This document shows, piece by piece, positions 44,956-55,069 of a stretch of 64,000 nucleotides of DNA. Positions within the stretch are counted from its first letter, which is position 1, and each line of letters begins with the position of its first letter. Location of the stretch: positions 62,001 to 126,000 of the forward strand of contig JAEWUM010000046.1 of the NCBI GenBank assembly GCA_023459355.1, written 5' to 3'. A program made the translations under genes and the position numbers. The notes beneath the pieces were generated by a model. The model was not told the DNA's origin, searched no databases, and was given only the letters and a program-made list of their open reading frames with translations. The DNA comes from Bacteroidota bacterium (GTDB taxonomy: Bacteria; Bacteroidota; Bacteroidia; Bacteroidales; Paludibacteraceae).

Positions 44956-45654
44956 ATGAATGTAGCTGATGAGTTTAAAGCATTATATAAAAAAATAATT
45001 GTATCCTGTCAGGCTGAAGGCGACTCTCCTTTTAATTCTCCTGAAGGAGTGACCCGTTTTGCCATTGCTGCATTGCAGGGTGGTGCAGCCGGCATCCGAA
45101 CTTGCGGGGTTGAAAAGACAAAAAGTATCGTTGAACATACTGATGTCCCGGTAATCGGGCTAACCAAGGCCTATTTTCCAGACAATACCGTGTGTATCAC
45201 CGGGACTTTCGACGATGTAGAGTCCTTGATTCAAACGGGTGTACACATCATAGCTGTTGACGGGACTTTCCGTATCAGAGAAAATAATCTCAGCGGTCCG
45301 GATTATATTGCAGAAATCAAACGCAGGTTTCCCGACACCCTGATCATGGCAGATATTTCAACCATTGAAGAAGCCCAGGCCTGTAAAAAAGCGGGTGCAG
45401 ATTGCGTTTCGACTACCCTGTGCGGTTATACGCCGGAAACGATACACGAAAGTAAAAATGGTCCTTCCATTGAACTATTGAAAAATTGTGTGCACTTGTT
45501 TCCTGGTTATCCCGTATTTGCCGAGGGAAGATACAATACTCCGGAAGATGCTGCTTTGGCTATTGAGGCCGGAGCCTGGGCGGTGGTAGTTGGTTCAGCC
45601 ATCACCCGTCCTCATTTAATAACAAAATGGTTTGTCGAAGCCATCAATAAGTAA
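44956..45654 (+). CDS. nanE: N-acetylmannosamine-6-phosphate 2-epimerase NanE
   Basis: Converts ManNAc-6-phosphate to GlcNAc-6-phosphate. The protein has 232 residues in a TIM-barrel, the standard length. Motifs include VSCQAEGDSPFNSPEGV at the N-terminus, PVIGLTKAYFPDN with the catalytic Lys71, and GADCVSTTLCGYT. The C-terminal phosphate site is PVFAEGRYNTPEDA followed by GAWAVVVGSAITRP. No nanA lyase or nanK appears in the window, so this NanE serves ManNAc-6-phosphate from another source than sialic acid. Confidence 0.9.
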   Translation: MNVADEFKALYKKIIVSCQAEGDSPFNSPEGVTRFAIAALQGGAAGIRTCGVEKTKSIVEHTDVPVIGLTKAYFPDNTVCITGTFDDVESLIQTGVHIIAVDGTFRIRENNLSGPDYIAEIKRRFPDTLIMADISTIEEAQACKKAGADCVSTTLCGYTPETIHESKNGPSIELLKNCVHLFPGYPVFAEGRYNTPEDAALAIEAGAWAVVVGSAITRPHLITKWFVEAINK

Positions 45655-45665
45655 GTTGTATTATC

Positions 45666-47096
45666 ATGAATATTTTTTTTGGAACCGATGGTTGGCGGGC
45701 ATATTTAGACTCTCAAATCAACGAAGAAACCGTAAGTATTGTTGCCCAGGCCTTTGCCGACTTCACAAATAATCAACAAGCGAATAAGCCTATCGCAATC
45801 GCTTATGATACCCGTAGAAACTCACGGCTTTTTGCCACAATTTTCGCTGAAGTCCTTTCGGGAAATAACATCCGGGTGCTATTGTCAGACCGGATCGTCC
45901 CTACCCCGGTACTTTCCTATACCACCAAACTCAAAGATTGTTTTGCCGGCGTAATGATAACTGCTTCGCATAATCCTCCTGCATACAACGGGATTAAATT
46001 CAAGTCATCGAAAGGCGGACCGTTTTCTTCCGAGGAGACAAAGGAAGTAGAAAAGTTACTTTATCAGTCTCCGGTAAGAAAATCGAGCTCATTGATTACT
46101 GAAATGGATATGACCCCGGATTACATCAACCAAATCGAACAACTGGTTGATTTCAGCAAAATTAAAACTGCCGGGATTCCTGTTTTAATCGACAGTATGG
46201 GGGGCGCGGGAACAACTTTTCTGGAAAAACTCCTGCTGAAACATAACTGTGTGGCTTCAACTATTTTCGGCAAGCCTTCCGAAACTTTTCACGGCAGGCT
46301 GGCAGAACCGATAGAGCAAAATCTGGCGCCACTAAAGGAAGAACTTAAGAAAGGTAATTATGCCCTTGGTGTAGCCACTGATGGGGATGCCGACCGGCTC
46401 GGGGTTTGCCTTGATAATGGTCGGTGGCTTTCTGCGCAAAACACGATTCTGTTGCTGGTTGACTATATCAAGAGGGTGAAAATGGTTCCCGGAGGACTGG
46501 TTAAAACATCTTCTGTAACCGACAAGATTCGCAGTTGTTTCGCATCTGATGCGGTGCCTGTTCATGAAGTGCAGGTTGGCTTTAAATATATTGCCGACAT
46601 CATGGTGCAAGAAGAAATTGCATTCGGAGGAGAAGAGAGTGGCGGTTTTGGTTTTGGCATGCACATTCCGGAACGGGACGGGATTTTTTCTGCTCTCATG
46701 ATGATGGAAATGCTGGCTGTTTCGGGATTAAAAAAACTCTCAGCTTACCTTCAGGAAAGACAGAATTCAATCGGTTTAGTATATTATGACAGAATTGATA
46801 CGCATTACGAGAAACCGGATAAGAACCAATTACTTTCAATCGCCTTCGAAAGTAAAATAAATCAAATCGGTCAGTTTAAAATTACCAGAACGGAATCATT
46901 CTTAAGCAGTCGTGGTATCGTCAACGGACTGAAATTTATTTTCGAGGGAGACTGTCGCTGGCTACTTATCAGAAGCTCCGAGACCGAAGACATCATCCGT
47001 TATTATGCTGAAGGACATAGTGATGATGAAGTAACAGAATTACTTCGACTCGGGCAAGCATTATTAATTGAAATTTCAAACAAAATAAAAGCGTAA
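45666..47096 (+). CDS. Phosphoglucomutase/phosphomannomutase family protein
   Basis: Alpha-D-phosphohexomutase of 476 residues that moves phosphate between C1 and C6 of a hexose. The active Ser101 lies in ITASHNPPAYNGIKF, the metal loop is DGDADRLG near 240, the sugar-binding loop GGEESGGFGF lies near 320, and a phosphate-binding domain ends the protein. Specificity (glucose, mannose or amino sugar) is not clear. It lies 11 bp after nanE and 2 bp before the third EEP gene. Confidence 0.87.
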   Translation: MNIFFGTDGWRAYLDSQINEETVSIVAQAFADFTNNQQANKPIAIAYDTRRNSRLFATIFAEVLSGNNIRVLLSDRIVPTPVLSYTTKLKDCFAGVMITASHNPPAYNGIKFKSSKGGPFSSEETKEVEKLLYQSPVRKSSSLITEMDMTPDYINQIEQLVDFSKIKTAGIPVLIDSMGGAGTTFLEKLLLKHNCVASTIFGKPSETFHGRLAEPIEQNLAPLKEELKKGNYALGVATDGDADRLGVCLDNGRWLSAQNTILLLVDYIKRVKMVPGGLVKTSSVTDKIRSCFASDAVPVHEVQVGFKYIADIMVQEEIAFGGEESGGFGFGMHIPERDGIFSALMMMEMLAVSGLKKLSAYLQERQNSIGLVYYDRIDTHYEKPDKNQLLSIAFESKINQIGQFKITRTESFLSSRGIVNGLKFIFEGDCRWLLIRSSETEDIIRYYAEGHSDDEVTELLRLGQALLIEISNKIKA

Positions 47097-47098
47097 TC

Positions 47099-47932
47099 AT
47101 GAGAAAACTACTCATCTCACTTATCGCAATATCATTTCTATGTGGTTGTGTTAAAAGCAAAGAAGATAAAACTACTATTAAAATCATGTCGTTTAATATT
47201 CGTTACGACGAACCAAAAGATGGTGAAAACAACTGGAAGTTCCGTCGCCTGGCTTGTGTGAATATGATTAATGACCAACAACCCGATGTTTTCGGGATTC
47301 AGGAAGGACTGGTACATCAGGTTAGCTTTCTGGATTCAGCGCTGGTAGATTTCGCCTATGTTGGTGAAGGACGCGATAGTCTGATAAAAAACAATGAATA
47401 CACGGCGATATTTTATCATACCGGCAAATTTGACTTGATACGTTCTGGAACAAACTGGTTAAGCGAAACACCGGAAGTATCTTCAAAAGGATGGGATGCC
47501 AAATACAATCGCATCATGACCTGGGCGCATCTTAAAAATAAAAATAACAATAAAGAATTTATCGTCCTGAACACCCACTTTGACCATCGCGGAGCGCAGG
47601 CACGTGTCGAGTCAGCCAAATTAATCACTCAAAAAGCAGCTGAACTGTCAGGGGATACGCTTGTGACCTTTGTTGTGGGAGATTTTAACACCCTACCCAA
47701 CGACTCCTTGCTTATCCCAATTTATCAATACTTTAAATCGGCTCAATCAACCGCGACACAAACCGATTCATTAGGTACCACTAATGAGTTCAAAGTTACT
47801 CAGGAAGGCAGAATCATTGATTACATCTTCTATCGTTTTGCCACACCGACACTTTATCAAACCATCATCAAGGATTATGGAGTCCCGTATATTTCAGACC
47901 ATTACCCTATTATGACGGTTTTTGAATATTAG
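47099..47932 (+). CDS. EEP-family hydrolase 3, lipoprotein
   Basis: Phosphoesterase of 277 residues. The lipoprotein signal has Cys17 in FLCGC. Motifs: IMSFNIRYDEPKDGENNW, DVFGIQEG, IVLNTHFDHRG, FVVGDFNTLPND and YISDHYPIM. It is closely similar in layout to hydrolase 2 (44065-44916) and to the core of hydrolase 1. Only 2 bp separate it from the mutase gene. Confidence 0.87.
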   Translation: MRKLLISLIAISFLCGCVKSKEDKTTIKIMSFNIRYDEPKDGENNWKFRRLACVNMINDQQPDVFGIQEGLVHQVSFLDSALVDFAYVGEGRDSLIKNNEYTAIFYHTGKFDLIRSGTNWLSETPEVSSKGWDAKYNRIMTWAHLKNKNNNKEFIVLNTHFDHRGAQARVESAKLITQKAAELSGDTLVTFVVGDFNTLPNDSLLIPIYQYFKSAQSTATQTDSLGTTNEFKVTQEGRIIDYIFYRFATPTLYQTIIKDYGVPYISDHYPIMTVFEY

Positions 47933-48005
47933 ATTTTTTTTTGCACAAAATACGATTATTTACATCAACGTTACTTATTTGCAAATCATTTAAATAATCA
48001 GCTTT

Positions 48006-51000
48006 ATGAGAAAAGAAAAATTCATCTTGTTTCTATGTATTTTACAGATACAAGCTGTTATTATTGCTCAAAATAATTGGTATGTTAAAACAATAGGTAC
48101 ATTTTCAGAGAATAGCGGTCTAAATTGGGAAAATGCAATTACACTTGACGACGCACTATCCCGTTCATCTGATGGAGACACTATTCATATTGCAGGTGGG
48201 ACATATATTCCACAGATATTGTTAACCAATGGCAGAGTTGAGAGGGAAAAATGCTTTGAAGTTAAGAAAAACATCACGCTTATTGGAGGTTATCCTGGCG
48301 ATGCCTCTGGTCAGGTTAAATCAGAACCAACTATTCATCCTACGATATTAAGCGGAAAGCTGAACTCTGAACAGAATGCGTACCATGTGTTGGTGATAAC
48401 TGCTGCACCGATAAGAAACAGGTCTGTAAAATTATCAGGTCTGGTTATAAGTGATGGAGTAGCTGACAATACCCGTCGCACAACCATCGATAATATTATA
48501 TATCAACAAAATGTTGGAGGAGGTCTTATTGCTGAAAACGGGAATATTGAGATTTTGGACTGCATCTTCACGAATAATAAAGCAGCAAATGGTGCCGGAT
48601 GCTGGATTCAAAACGCCACGCTGAACATCCAAAACACAAAAATTACCAACAACTCTACTGATATGGGAAAAGCAGGTGGCATCAGTCTAAATAATGTTTC
48701 TTTTAACATGGAACAGGTAGTCGTGTCAGATAATTTTGCTCAAACTGACGGGGGAGGTATTTATCTTATCAACTCAAAAGGTTGTATCAATCAGGGAGTA
48801 ATTGCTGGCAATACGGTTAACAATAGCGCAGGTGGTCTTTTTGCGACAGCTTCATCAGCTGTATATTTATATAATGTTACTCTTGGACACAACAAAGCCA
48901 GCGTTAATGGGGGAATCTTACTCGACAATTCATTTCTTAGTATTGCCAACAGTACGATAGCAGAAAATATCGCGTTGGAAAATGCGGGTGCAGGAAGTTT
49001 CATAAACAACTCCCGAATTGAGACTATGAGTTCAACCTTTACACGTAACGTCTCAAATAACAACGTTGGGGGGATTATCGTGGGAGAAAATGTTGGATTT
49101 TACTGTTATAATTCAATTTTATCCGGTAATAATATTGATCTGGCTATTACAAATGATAAATTAACAGACATATCATTTAAACAGTCTATTATTGAATCAC
49201 AATATTTTAATATTAATGGAGATTCTGAAAGTCAAATTACTTTTGATGTGGAAATCATGCTGGATTCATTGAAAAACAACGGAGGTATGACAACAACCTG
49301 CAAGTTGCTTCAGCCTGACCTAAATCCAGCAATTACAAAGGGATTGACACTATCAGAAATGATCTGGCTGGCCGGCAAATATGGTCTACCTGGATTTTTA
49401 ATTCCAAAAGATCAGCGAGGAATATACAGACCTACTAGTAACATCGCCATTGGTGCGTATCAGGATTCTGAGTATCTTCCTGAAGTTCATCCAGATTTCT
49501 GGCATTTCATCATATATGGGCAGAGTTTAGGCGAAGGATATCAATCCTATCCGTCAATAACAACCGAAGTGATGCCAAACAATTACATGATTGGCAATAA
49601 TGTATGCATTAATAATGGCAATAGAAATTTCAGTCAACTGGGACCATTATTTGCCTCTCCAACCCCGGATGATGTTGAACGTAATTTCACAAAATCGTGG
49701 TTAGACATAGCAAAGTGTGAGAACTCCGTCATTGGAGCCGCTAACCACGTTCAGCATAGACTGACCAATCCTGTATCAATTATTGCAACCTCCTGTGCTA
49801 CAGGAGGTAAAACAATCGAGGAACTTTCAAAACACAGTCAACGATCACCTTATTATTACCAACGCGATTTTATAAAAAGCGTAATTAGTGCAGCTTCAAT
49901 TGCCCGGAACAATCACTATAACCTTAGCTGTCCAGCTATTTTCTGGATGCAGGGAGAGCAGAATTACTTACCAAATCAGCCTGGGCTTATAACGGCGACA
50001 GACAATACAACCGACAAAAACGAATACAAGAATCTGATGCTAACGCTTAAAAATGACATGCAATCAGACATCATGAACTTATACAGACAAGGAGAAAAAC
50101 CTTTCTTCATTACATATCAGGTCGGAGGAAAATACATAAGAGGGTTTGAGCAAAATATTGCAATGGCACAACTTGAAGCATCAAATCAGGAATCAGATAT
50201 TATTTGTGCAGGTCCGGTGTACATGATGACAGACAGAGGAGCAGGACATTTAGATTCAAATGGCTATAGATGGTTTGGCGAAATGTTGGCAAAGGTATTT
50301 TATAAAACATATATTGAAAAAGAAACATTCAGACCATTACAACCAGCAAAAATTATCAAAAAAAGTTCACATACACTTCTCATAGATTATCTTGTTCCAT
50401 TTAAACCTCTGGTTATAGACACTTTACTTGTGGCATCCGAGAAGAATTATGGTTTTGCCGTAAAAAGCAATGGAATACCGATACAAATTAGTTCCATTCA
50501 GTTACATGAAAACGGAGAAAGTATTCTCATCAACTGCATTGATGAACTTACAGGAGATATTGAAATTGCTTATGCCGGACAGGATGTTTTGGGGCACGGA
50601 AACCTGCGTGACAGTGATCCTTTTCAATCAATGTATACTTATATTAATTTGGATGGAAAAGACAGTCAAGATAAATACTTCTTTGAACATGATGATGCTA
50701 ATACGTCACTGCATCCACGGTACGAACCTCGTGATGAGGATGGTGTCATATACGGTAAACCATATCCATTATATAATTTCGGCACACACTTTTATTACCT
50801 TTTGCCAAGCGGAATTGCTGAATTAGTACCACCTGGCTTGTCGGGTCAAACAGCTAACCCAACTATAAAAGATAGCTCCTCCCCAATAAAATTGATTAAT
50901 CAAACAAATAATCAACTTCAAATATCCGGCGACTGGAATTGGACATATATCTATACCATTTCCGGGGAATTGTGTATTAAAACAAACTACGAACCTATTA

Positions 51001-51089
51001 TAAATACCCAAGCTTTAAATTCAGGAGTCTATATTATTCAGGTGCATACCAACAGCCAAATGCTAAATTTTAAGTATCTTCGCCAATAA
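48006..51089 (+). CDS. Secreted beta-helix plus SASA-type carbohydrate acetylesterase
   Basis: Large secreted enzyme of 1027 residues with a signal peptide near 1-21. Residues ~25-475 resemble right-handed beta-helix/polymorphic membrane-protein repeats (NWENAITLDDAL, GGGLIAENGNIEILDCIFTN, AGGISLNNVSF). A sialate O-acetylesterase-like SGNH domain occupies ~495-770: IIYGQSLGEGY with the nucleophile Ser, ATSCATGGKTIEEL, IFWMQGEQN and GAGHLDSNGYRWFGEM with the Asp/His. A short beta domain and a T9SS-type tail (about 955-1027) end the protein. It is expected to remove O-acetyl groups from a glycan. A 73-bp gap precedes it. Confidence 0.8.
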   Translation: MRKEKFILFLCILQIQAVIIAQNNWYVKTIGTFSENSGLNWENAITLDDALSRSSDGDTIHIAGGTYIPQILLTNGRVEREKCFEVKKNITLIGGYPGDASGQVKSEPTIHPTILSGKLNSEQNAYHVLVITAAPIRNRSVKLSGLVISDGVADNTRRTTIDNIIYQQNVGGGLIAENGNIEILDCIFTNNKAANGAGCWIQNATLNIQNTKITNNSTDMGKAGGISLNNVSFNMEQVVVSDNFAQTDGGGIYLINSKGCINQGVIAGNTVNNSAGGLFATASSAVYLYNVTLGHNKASVNGGILLDNSFLSIANSTIAENIALENAGAGSFINNSRIETMSSTFTRNVSNNNVGGIIVGENVGFYCYNSILSGNNIDLAITNDKLTDISFKQSIIESQYFNINGDSESQITFDVEIMLDSLKNNGGMTTTCKLLQPDLNPAITKGLTLSEMIWLAGKYGLPGFLIPKDQRGIYRPTSNIAIGAYQDSEYLPEVHPDFWHFIIYGQSLGEGYQSYPSITTEVMPNNYMIGNNVCINNGNRNFSQLGPLFASPTPDDVERNFTKSWLDIAKCENSVIGAANHVQHRLTNPVSIIATSCATGGKTIEELSKHSQRSPYYYQRDFIKSVISAASIARNNHYNLSCPAIFWMQGEQNYLPNQPGLITATDNTTDKNEYKNLMLTLKNDMQSDIMNLYRQGEKPFFITYQVGGKYIRGFEQNIAMAQLEASNQESDIICAGPVYMMTDRGAGHLDSNGYRWFGEMLAKVFYKTYIEKETFRPLQPAKIIKKSSHTLLIDYLVPFKPLVIDTLLVASEKNYGFAVKSNGIPIQISSIQLHENGESILINCIDELTGDIEIAYAGQDVLGHGNLRDSDPFQSMYTYINLDGKDSQDKYFFEHDDANTSLHPRYEPRDEDGVIYGKPYPLYNFGTHFYYLLPSGIAELVPPGLSGQTANPTIKDSSSPIKLINQTNNQLQISGDWNWTYIYTISGELCIKTNYEPIINTQALNSGVYIIQVHTNSQMLNFKYLRQ

Positions 51090-51128
51090 ATTCACCTTAT
51101 AAAACATTGTAATTTATTAATCACATTT

Positions 51129-51890
51129 ATGAAACAAACTATTCTTACTTTCACAGCTTTATGGCTATTCATAAGCCTTTTTGCTCAAAACACAGAATCA
51201 ATCTCCATCACACTTGATTCGGATCAGTGCAAACAACTTGAAAAACATTTTGCTGAGAAAGAAAAGGCAAAAATGCGTTCGACTGACTGGGCTCGCTTTT
51301 ACCGATATGAAGCAATGAATGACACCATGCAAAAGCCGGCAAAAGTCGTTTTTCTTGGTAACTCAATCACAGATGGCTGGTATAAACAACATCCGGAATT
51401 CTTTATTGAGAATGGTTTTACCGGTCGGGGTATCGGTGGGCAAACCACCAGTCAAATGCTTACCCGTTTTCAGGCTGATGTCATTGACCTGAAGCCCAAA
51501 ATGGTTGTTATCATGGCCGGAACCAACGACATTGCCCGTAATAACGGCATTATCACGCATAAACATATCATGCAAAACATCAAATCGATGTGTGAATTAG
51601 CGCAGTTTCACAAAATCAAACCTGTGCTGTGCACAATTCTCCCGGCTTTTGAATTCAGGTGGAACAAGGAACTAACTCCGGCAGCCGACATAAAATTGCT
51701 GAATGAAATGATTAAAGAATATGCTATTGCCAACAAGATACCATTTGTAGATTATTATTCAGCATTGGTCGATGAACGTGGAGGCTTACCAGCCGAAATT
51801 GCAGCTGACGGGGTCCATCCCAACATGAAAGGTTATGAAATTATGGAACCGATTGTATTAAAAACAATACGTAAATACGTAAAAAAATAA
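51129..51890 (+). CDS. SGNH/GDSL hydrolase (acetylesterase-like)
   Basis: Secreted esterase of 253 residues with a signal peptide near 1-19 (LFAQN). All four SGNH blocks are visible: VVFLGNSITDGW (Ser), GIGGQTTSQML (Gly), VVIMAGTNDIARN (Asn), and DGVHPNMKGYEIM (Asp/His). GNSIT replaces the classical GDSL, as in acetylhydrolases of this family. It lies 39 bp after the SASA esterase, so the locus has two deacylases. The exact ester is unknown. Confidence 0.85.
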   Translation: MKQTILTFTALWLFISLFAQNTESISITLDSDQCKQLEKHFAEKEKAKMRSTDWARFYRYEAMNDTMQKPAKVVFLGNSITDGWYKQHPEFFIENGFTGRGIGGQTTSQMLTRFQADVIDLKPKMVVIMAGTNDIARNNGIITHKHIMQNIKSMCELAQFHKIKPVLCTILPAFEFRWNKELTPAADIKLLNEMIKEYAIANKIPFVDYYSALVDERGGLPAEIAADGVHPNMKGYEIMEPIVLKTIRKYVKK

Positions 51891-51901
51891 ACTGGTATTA
51901 T

Positions 51902-52792
51902 ATGCACACAAAATTTTTATTGTTGTTTTTATTTTCAGGTTTATTACTGAATGCACAAACCCACGTTGATTCAATCATTAACAAGCTTAATAACCCCTAT
52001 CTCAACGAGGTACTTGTTGTTGCACATCGGGGTGATTGGCGCAATTTTCCGGAGAATTCCATTGAGGCTATTGAAAGCGCAATTGAAATGGGAGTCGACA
52101 TCGTGGAAATTGACATTCAGCGGACCAAAGACGGTCATTTAATCTTGATGCACGACAGAACATTGGATCGCACAACAACAGGAAAAGGTCGTGTTGAAGA
52201 CTGGACTTTAGATTCTATCAAAACATTGAAACTGAAAAACGGCTGCGCAATCAAAACGAAACATGTAGTGCCGACGCTTGAAGAAGCGCTTTTGCATGCA
52301 AAAGATAAAATCATGATAAACCTGGATAAAGCTGACCGTTATTTCGATGAGGTTTACCTTTTACTTGAAAAAACCGGCACTGCTCACCAAATTATCATGA
52401 AAGGAAGAAAGTCGCCGGAAGAAGTAAAAAAACAGTTTGGCAAACACCTGGACAAGGTCATTTATATGCCCGTAGTTGATTTGGATGATAATCAAGCTAC
52501 CATAAAAATAGATGAATTTGTAAATTCATTCAATCCTGTTGCTTTCGAATTGTTGTTTGCCAAAACCAATAGTCAGGTTCCACTTCTGATGAAACATAAA
52601 CTGACGGGTAAAAGTCTTATTTGGTATAATACGCTCTGGGATAGTCTGGTGGGTGGTCGTGATGACGACATGGCTCTTGAAGATCCGGATAATGCATACG
52701 GTTACCTCGTCGAAAAACTGGGAGCACGCATTATTCAAACCGACCGACCGCAGATGCTGCTTGATTACCTTAAAAGAAAAGGGTGGAAATAA
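51902..52792 (+). CDS. Glycerophosphodiester phosphodiesterase family protein
   Basis: Splits glycerophosphodiesters or similar phosphodiesters, giving glycerol-3-phosphate and an alcohol. The protein has 296 residues with a signal peptide near 1-18. The catalytic set is VAHRGDWRNFPENSI (His and Arg) and LMHDRTLDRTTTGKG (second His), with the metal ligands in VDIVEIDIQRTKDGHL. The C-terminus has the family end ARIIQTDRPQMLLDYL. It lies 11 bp after the GDSL esterase. Together with the OPA transporter it suggests that glycerophosphate or a similar moiety is released. Confidence 0.88.
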   Translation: MHTKFLLLFLFSGLLLNAQTHVDSIINKLNNPYLNEVLVVAHRGDWRNFPENSIEAIESAIEMGVDIVEIDIQRTKDGHLILMHDRTLDRTTTGKGRVEDWTLDSIKTLKLKNGCAIKTKHVVPTLEEALLHAKDKIMINLDKADRYFDEVYLLLEKTGTAHQIIMKGRKSPEEVKKQFGKHLDKVIYMPVVDLDDNQATIKIDEFVNSFNPVAFELLFAKTNSQVPLLMKHKLTGKSLIWYNTLWDSLVGGRDDDMALEDPDNAYGYLVEKLGARIIQTDRPQMLLDYLKRKGWK

Positions 52793-52827
52793 TAACTCAT
52801 TGTTAAATTAATCATTAACTTCACAAC

Positions 52828-55065
52828 ATGACGAAGATAAATTCTTTTAGAAATCTCTTTTTTATTGTTTTATCTTTCACGCTAACTCAATTTATAACTG
52901 CTCAATCAAGTGTAGACTTACATGATTTGTTATCAAAAATGACTTTGAAAGAAAAAATCGGTCAGTTAAATCAGGTTAGTGCACGTTCCAACATAGAAGG
53001 AATAAAAGAAGGCATCAGAAAAGGTGAAATAGGGTCACTATTAAATGTAAATGCAACAATAATTGATGAGTTACAAAAACTATCTGTAGAAAACTCAAAA
53101 CATGGCATTCCGCTGATTTTTGCCCGTGATGTAATTCACGGGTACAGAACCATATTCCCCATCCCGCTTGGACAAGCGGCAACCTTTAATCCTGAAGTTG
53201 TAAAAGCCGGTGCACGTGTTGCTGCGCTCGAAGCATCCTCAGAAGGAATTCGTTGGACATTTGCACCTATGATCGACATATCGCGCGATGCAAGGTGGGG
53301 TCGGATTGCTGAGAGCTTAGGTGAAGACCCCTATCTGACGACTGTGCTTGGTGTAGCCATGACACAAGGTTTTCAGGGCAATGACCCATCAGAAAAGTTT
53401 ACCGTAGCTGCCTGCGCAAAACATTTTGTAGGTTATGGCGCCAGTGAAGGTGGAAGAGATTATAACTCAACAAATATTCCTGAGCGCTTGCTCCGAAATG
53501 TCTATCTCCCGCCGTTTCAGGCACAGGTTGATGCCGGTGTAGCTACATTTATGACTTCATTCAATGATAACGATGGAGTACCTATGACGGGAAATATTTA
53601 TACTAATCAGGGAATCCTCAGGGATGAATGGGGTTATCAGGGCGTTGTTGTGTCCGATTGGAATGCAATTAAAGAAATGATTTTACATGGCTTCGCATAC
53701 AATACTAAAGATGCTGCAGAGAAAGCTATAAAAGCAAGTATAGATGTTGATATGATGAGTTTTGCTTACATAAATGAATTAGAAAAATCGGCTGCAGAAA
53801 ATCCTGAAATCATGCAATTAATTGACCAGTCGGTTTTGCGTGTACTGGAGTTAAAGAAAAAACTCGGTCTTTTCGAACAACCCTATGCCAGGGGAGATCA
53901 GAAAGATGTATTTTATGCGCCATCACACCTTGATGCTGCAAAACAAGCTGCAGCAGAATCAGTTGTTCTGTTGAAAAACAAGAATCAAATTTTACCAATC
54001 AGCAATCAGGTTAAAAAAATTGCCGTAATCGGACCAATGGCTAATGCTCCTCACGACCAACTTGGGACCTGGGTTTTCGACAGTCAAAAAGAACAAACCA
54101 GAACACCGCTTGATGCCCTGAAACGACTTTACGGCGATAAAGTGACTTTCCATTATGAGAAAGCGATGAGATACACCCGCGATAAAAGCACTGATAAATT
54201 CAAAAACGCGATTAAACTGGCAAAAAAATCAGATATGGTACTTCTTTTTGTGGGTGAGGAGTCGATGTTAAGCGGTGAGGCACATTCTCTGGCTGACATC
54301 AACCTGATTGGCGCACAGTCAGAGCTGGTTAAAGAAATGGTTAAAACGGGTAAACCAGTTGTCATGGTGGTTTTGGCTGGCCGACCGCTTACAATTGAGA
54401 ATGAACATAATTTATGCGATGCCGTTTTATATGCCTGGCATCCCGGAACCATGGGAGGCGATGCAATTGCAGACATTCTTTTTGGGAAAATAAATCCATC
54501 GGGAAAACTGCCGGTAACATTTCCACGTCATGTCGGACAAATTCCCATCCATTACAACCACAACAATACGGGTCGTCCGGCTCCCGATAATGTAAAAACA
54601 CTGGATCACATTGACATTCCTGAACCACAAACTTCATTGGGACACACCTCTTTTTACATGGATTACGGCAAACATCCGTTTCTGCCTTTCGGGTACGGGC
54701 TTTCCTACACTTTATTTAGTTTTGAAAATTTAAAACTAAACAAAGAGAACATGCTAACAGCAAAGGACAGTTTGGTTGTGGAATGTTTGCTTAAAAACAC
54801 CGGAAACATGCCGGGAACAGAAGTAGTACAACTCTATGTTCAGGATATAACCGGGTCAATTACAAGACCGGTAAAAGAACTGAAAAGATTTGAACGTGTT
54901 AGTTTACAACCTAGCGAAACAAAGACAATAAGCTATACACTTTTCCCGGAAGACTTTGCATTTGTTGGCATTGATAATATAAAAATCATCGAACCAGGTA
55001 AAATGAAATTATGGATTTCAAACAGCAGTCAGGGTGGTTTGGAGGCAAATTTTGAGATTAAATAA
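52828..55065 (+). CDS. GH3 beta-glucosidase-like glycosidase
   Basis: Exo-acting beta-glycosidase of 745 residues with a signal peptide near 1-25. The N-terminal TIM-barrel contains the substrate-binding block KHFVGYGASEGGRDYN and the nucleophile Asp277 in GVVVSDWNAI. The GH3 C-terminal sandwich domain begins near 380 (SVVLLKNKNQILPI), with the likely acid/base region LFVGEESMLSGEAHSLADINL. A fibronectin-III-like domain ends the protein (about 665-745). It is the last gene of the plus-strand locus, facing the convergent adenosine deaminase 4 bp away. Glucoside versus N-acetylglucosaminide specificity is not decided; the sequence looks more like a glucosidase. Confidence 0.88.
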   Translation: MTKINSFRNLFFIVLSFTLTQFITAQSSVDLHDLLSKMTLKEKIGQLNQVSARSNIEGIKEGIRKGEIGSLLNVNATIIDELQKLSVENSKHGIPLIFARDVIHGYRTIFPIPLGQAATFNPEVVKAGARVAALEASSEGIRWTFAPMIDISRDARWGRIAESLGEDPYLTTVLGVAMTQGFQGNDPSEKFTVAACAKHFVGYGASEGGRDYNSTNIPERLLRNVYLPPFQAQVDAGVATFMTSFNDNDGVPMTGNIYTNQGILRDEWGYQGVVVSDWNAIKEMILHGFAYNTKDAAEKAIKASIDVDMMSFAYINELEKSAAENPEIMQLIDQSVLRVLELKKKLGLFEQPYARGDQKDVFYAPSHLDAAKQAAAESVVLLKNKNQILPISNQVKKIAVIGPMANAPHDQLGTWVFDSQKEQTRTPLDALKRLYGDKVTFHYEKAMRYTRDKSTDKFKNAIKLAKKSDMVLLFVGEESMLSGEAHSLADINLIGAQSELVKEMVKTGKPVVMVVLAGRPLTIENEHNLCDAVLYAWHPGTMGGDAIADILFGKINPSGKLPVTFPRHVGQIPIHYNHNNTGRPAPDNVKTLDHIDIPEPQTSLGHTSFYMDYGKHPFLPFGYGLSYTLFSFENLKLNKENMLTAKDSLVVECLLKNTGNMPGTEVVQLYVQDITGSITRPVKELKRFERVSLQPSETKTISYTLFPEDFAFVGIDNIKIIEPGKMKLWISNSSQGGLEANFEIK

Positions 55066-55069
55066 GCAA

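Noticed and set aside
44956..47096. Sialic-acid catabolic cluster
   Set aside because: NanE is present but no N-acetylneuraminate lyase, sialidase or NanK-type kinase is found beside it, and the neighbours are phosphoesterases.
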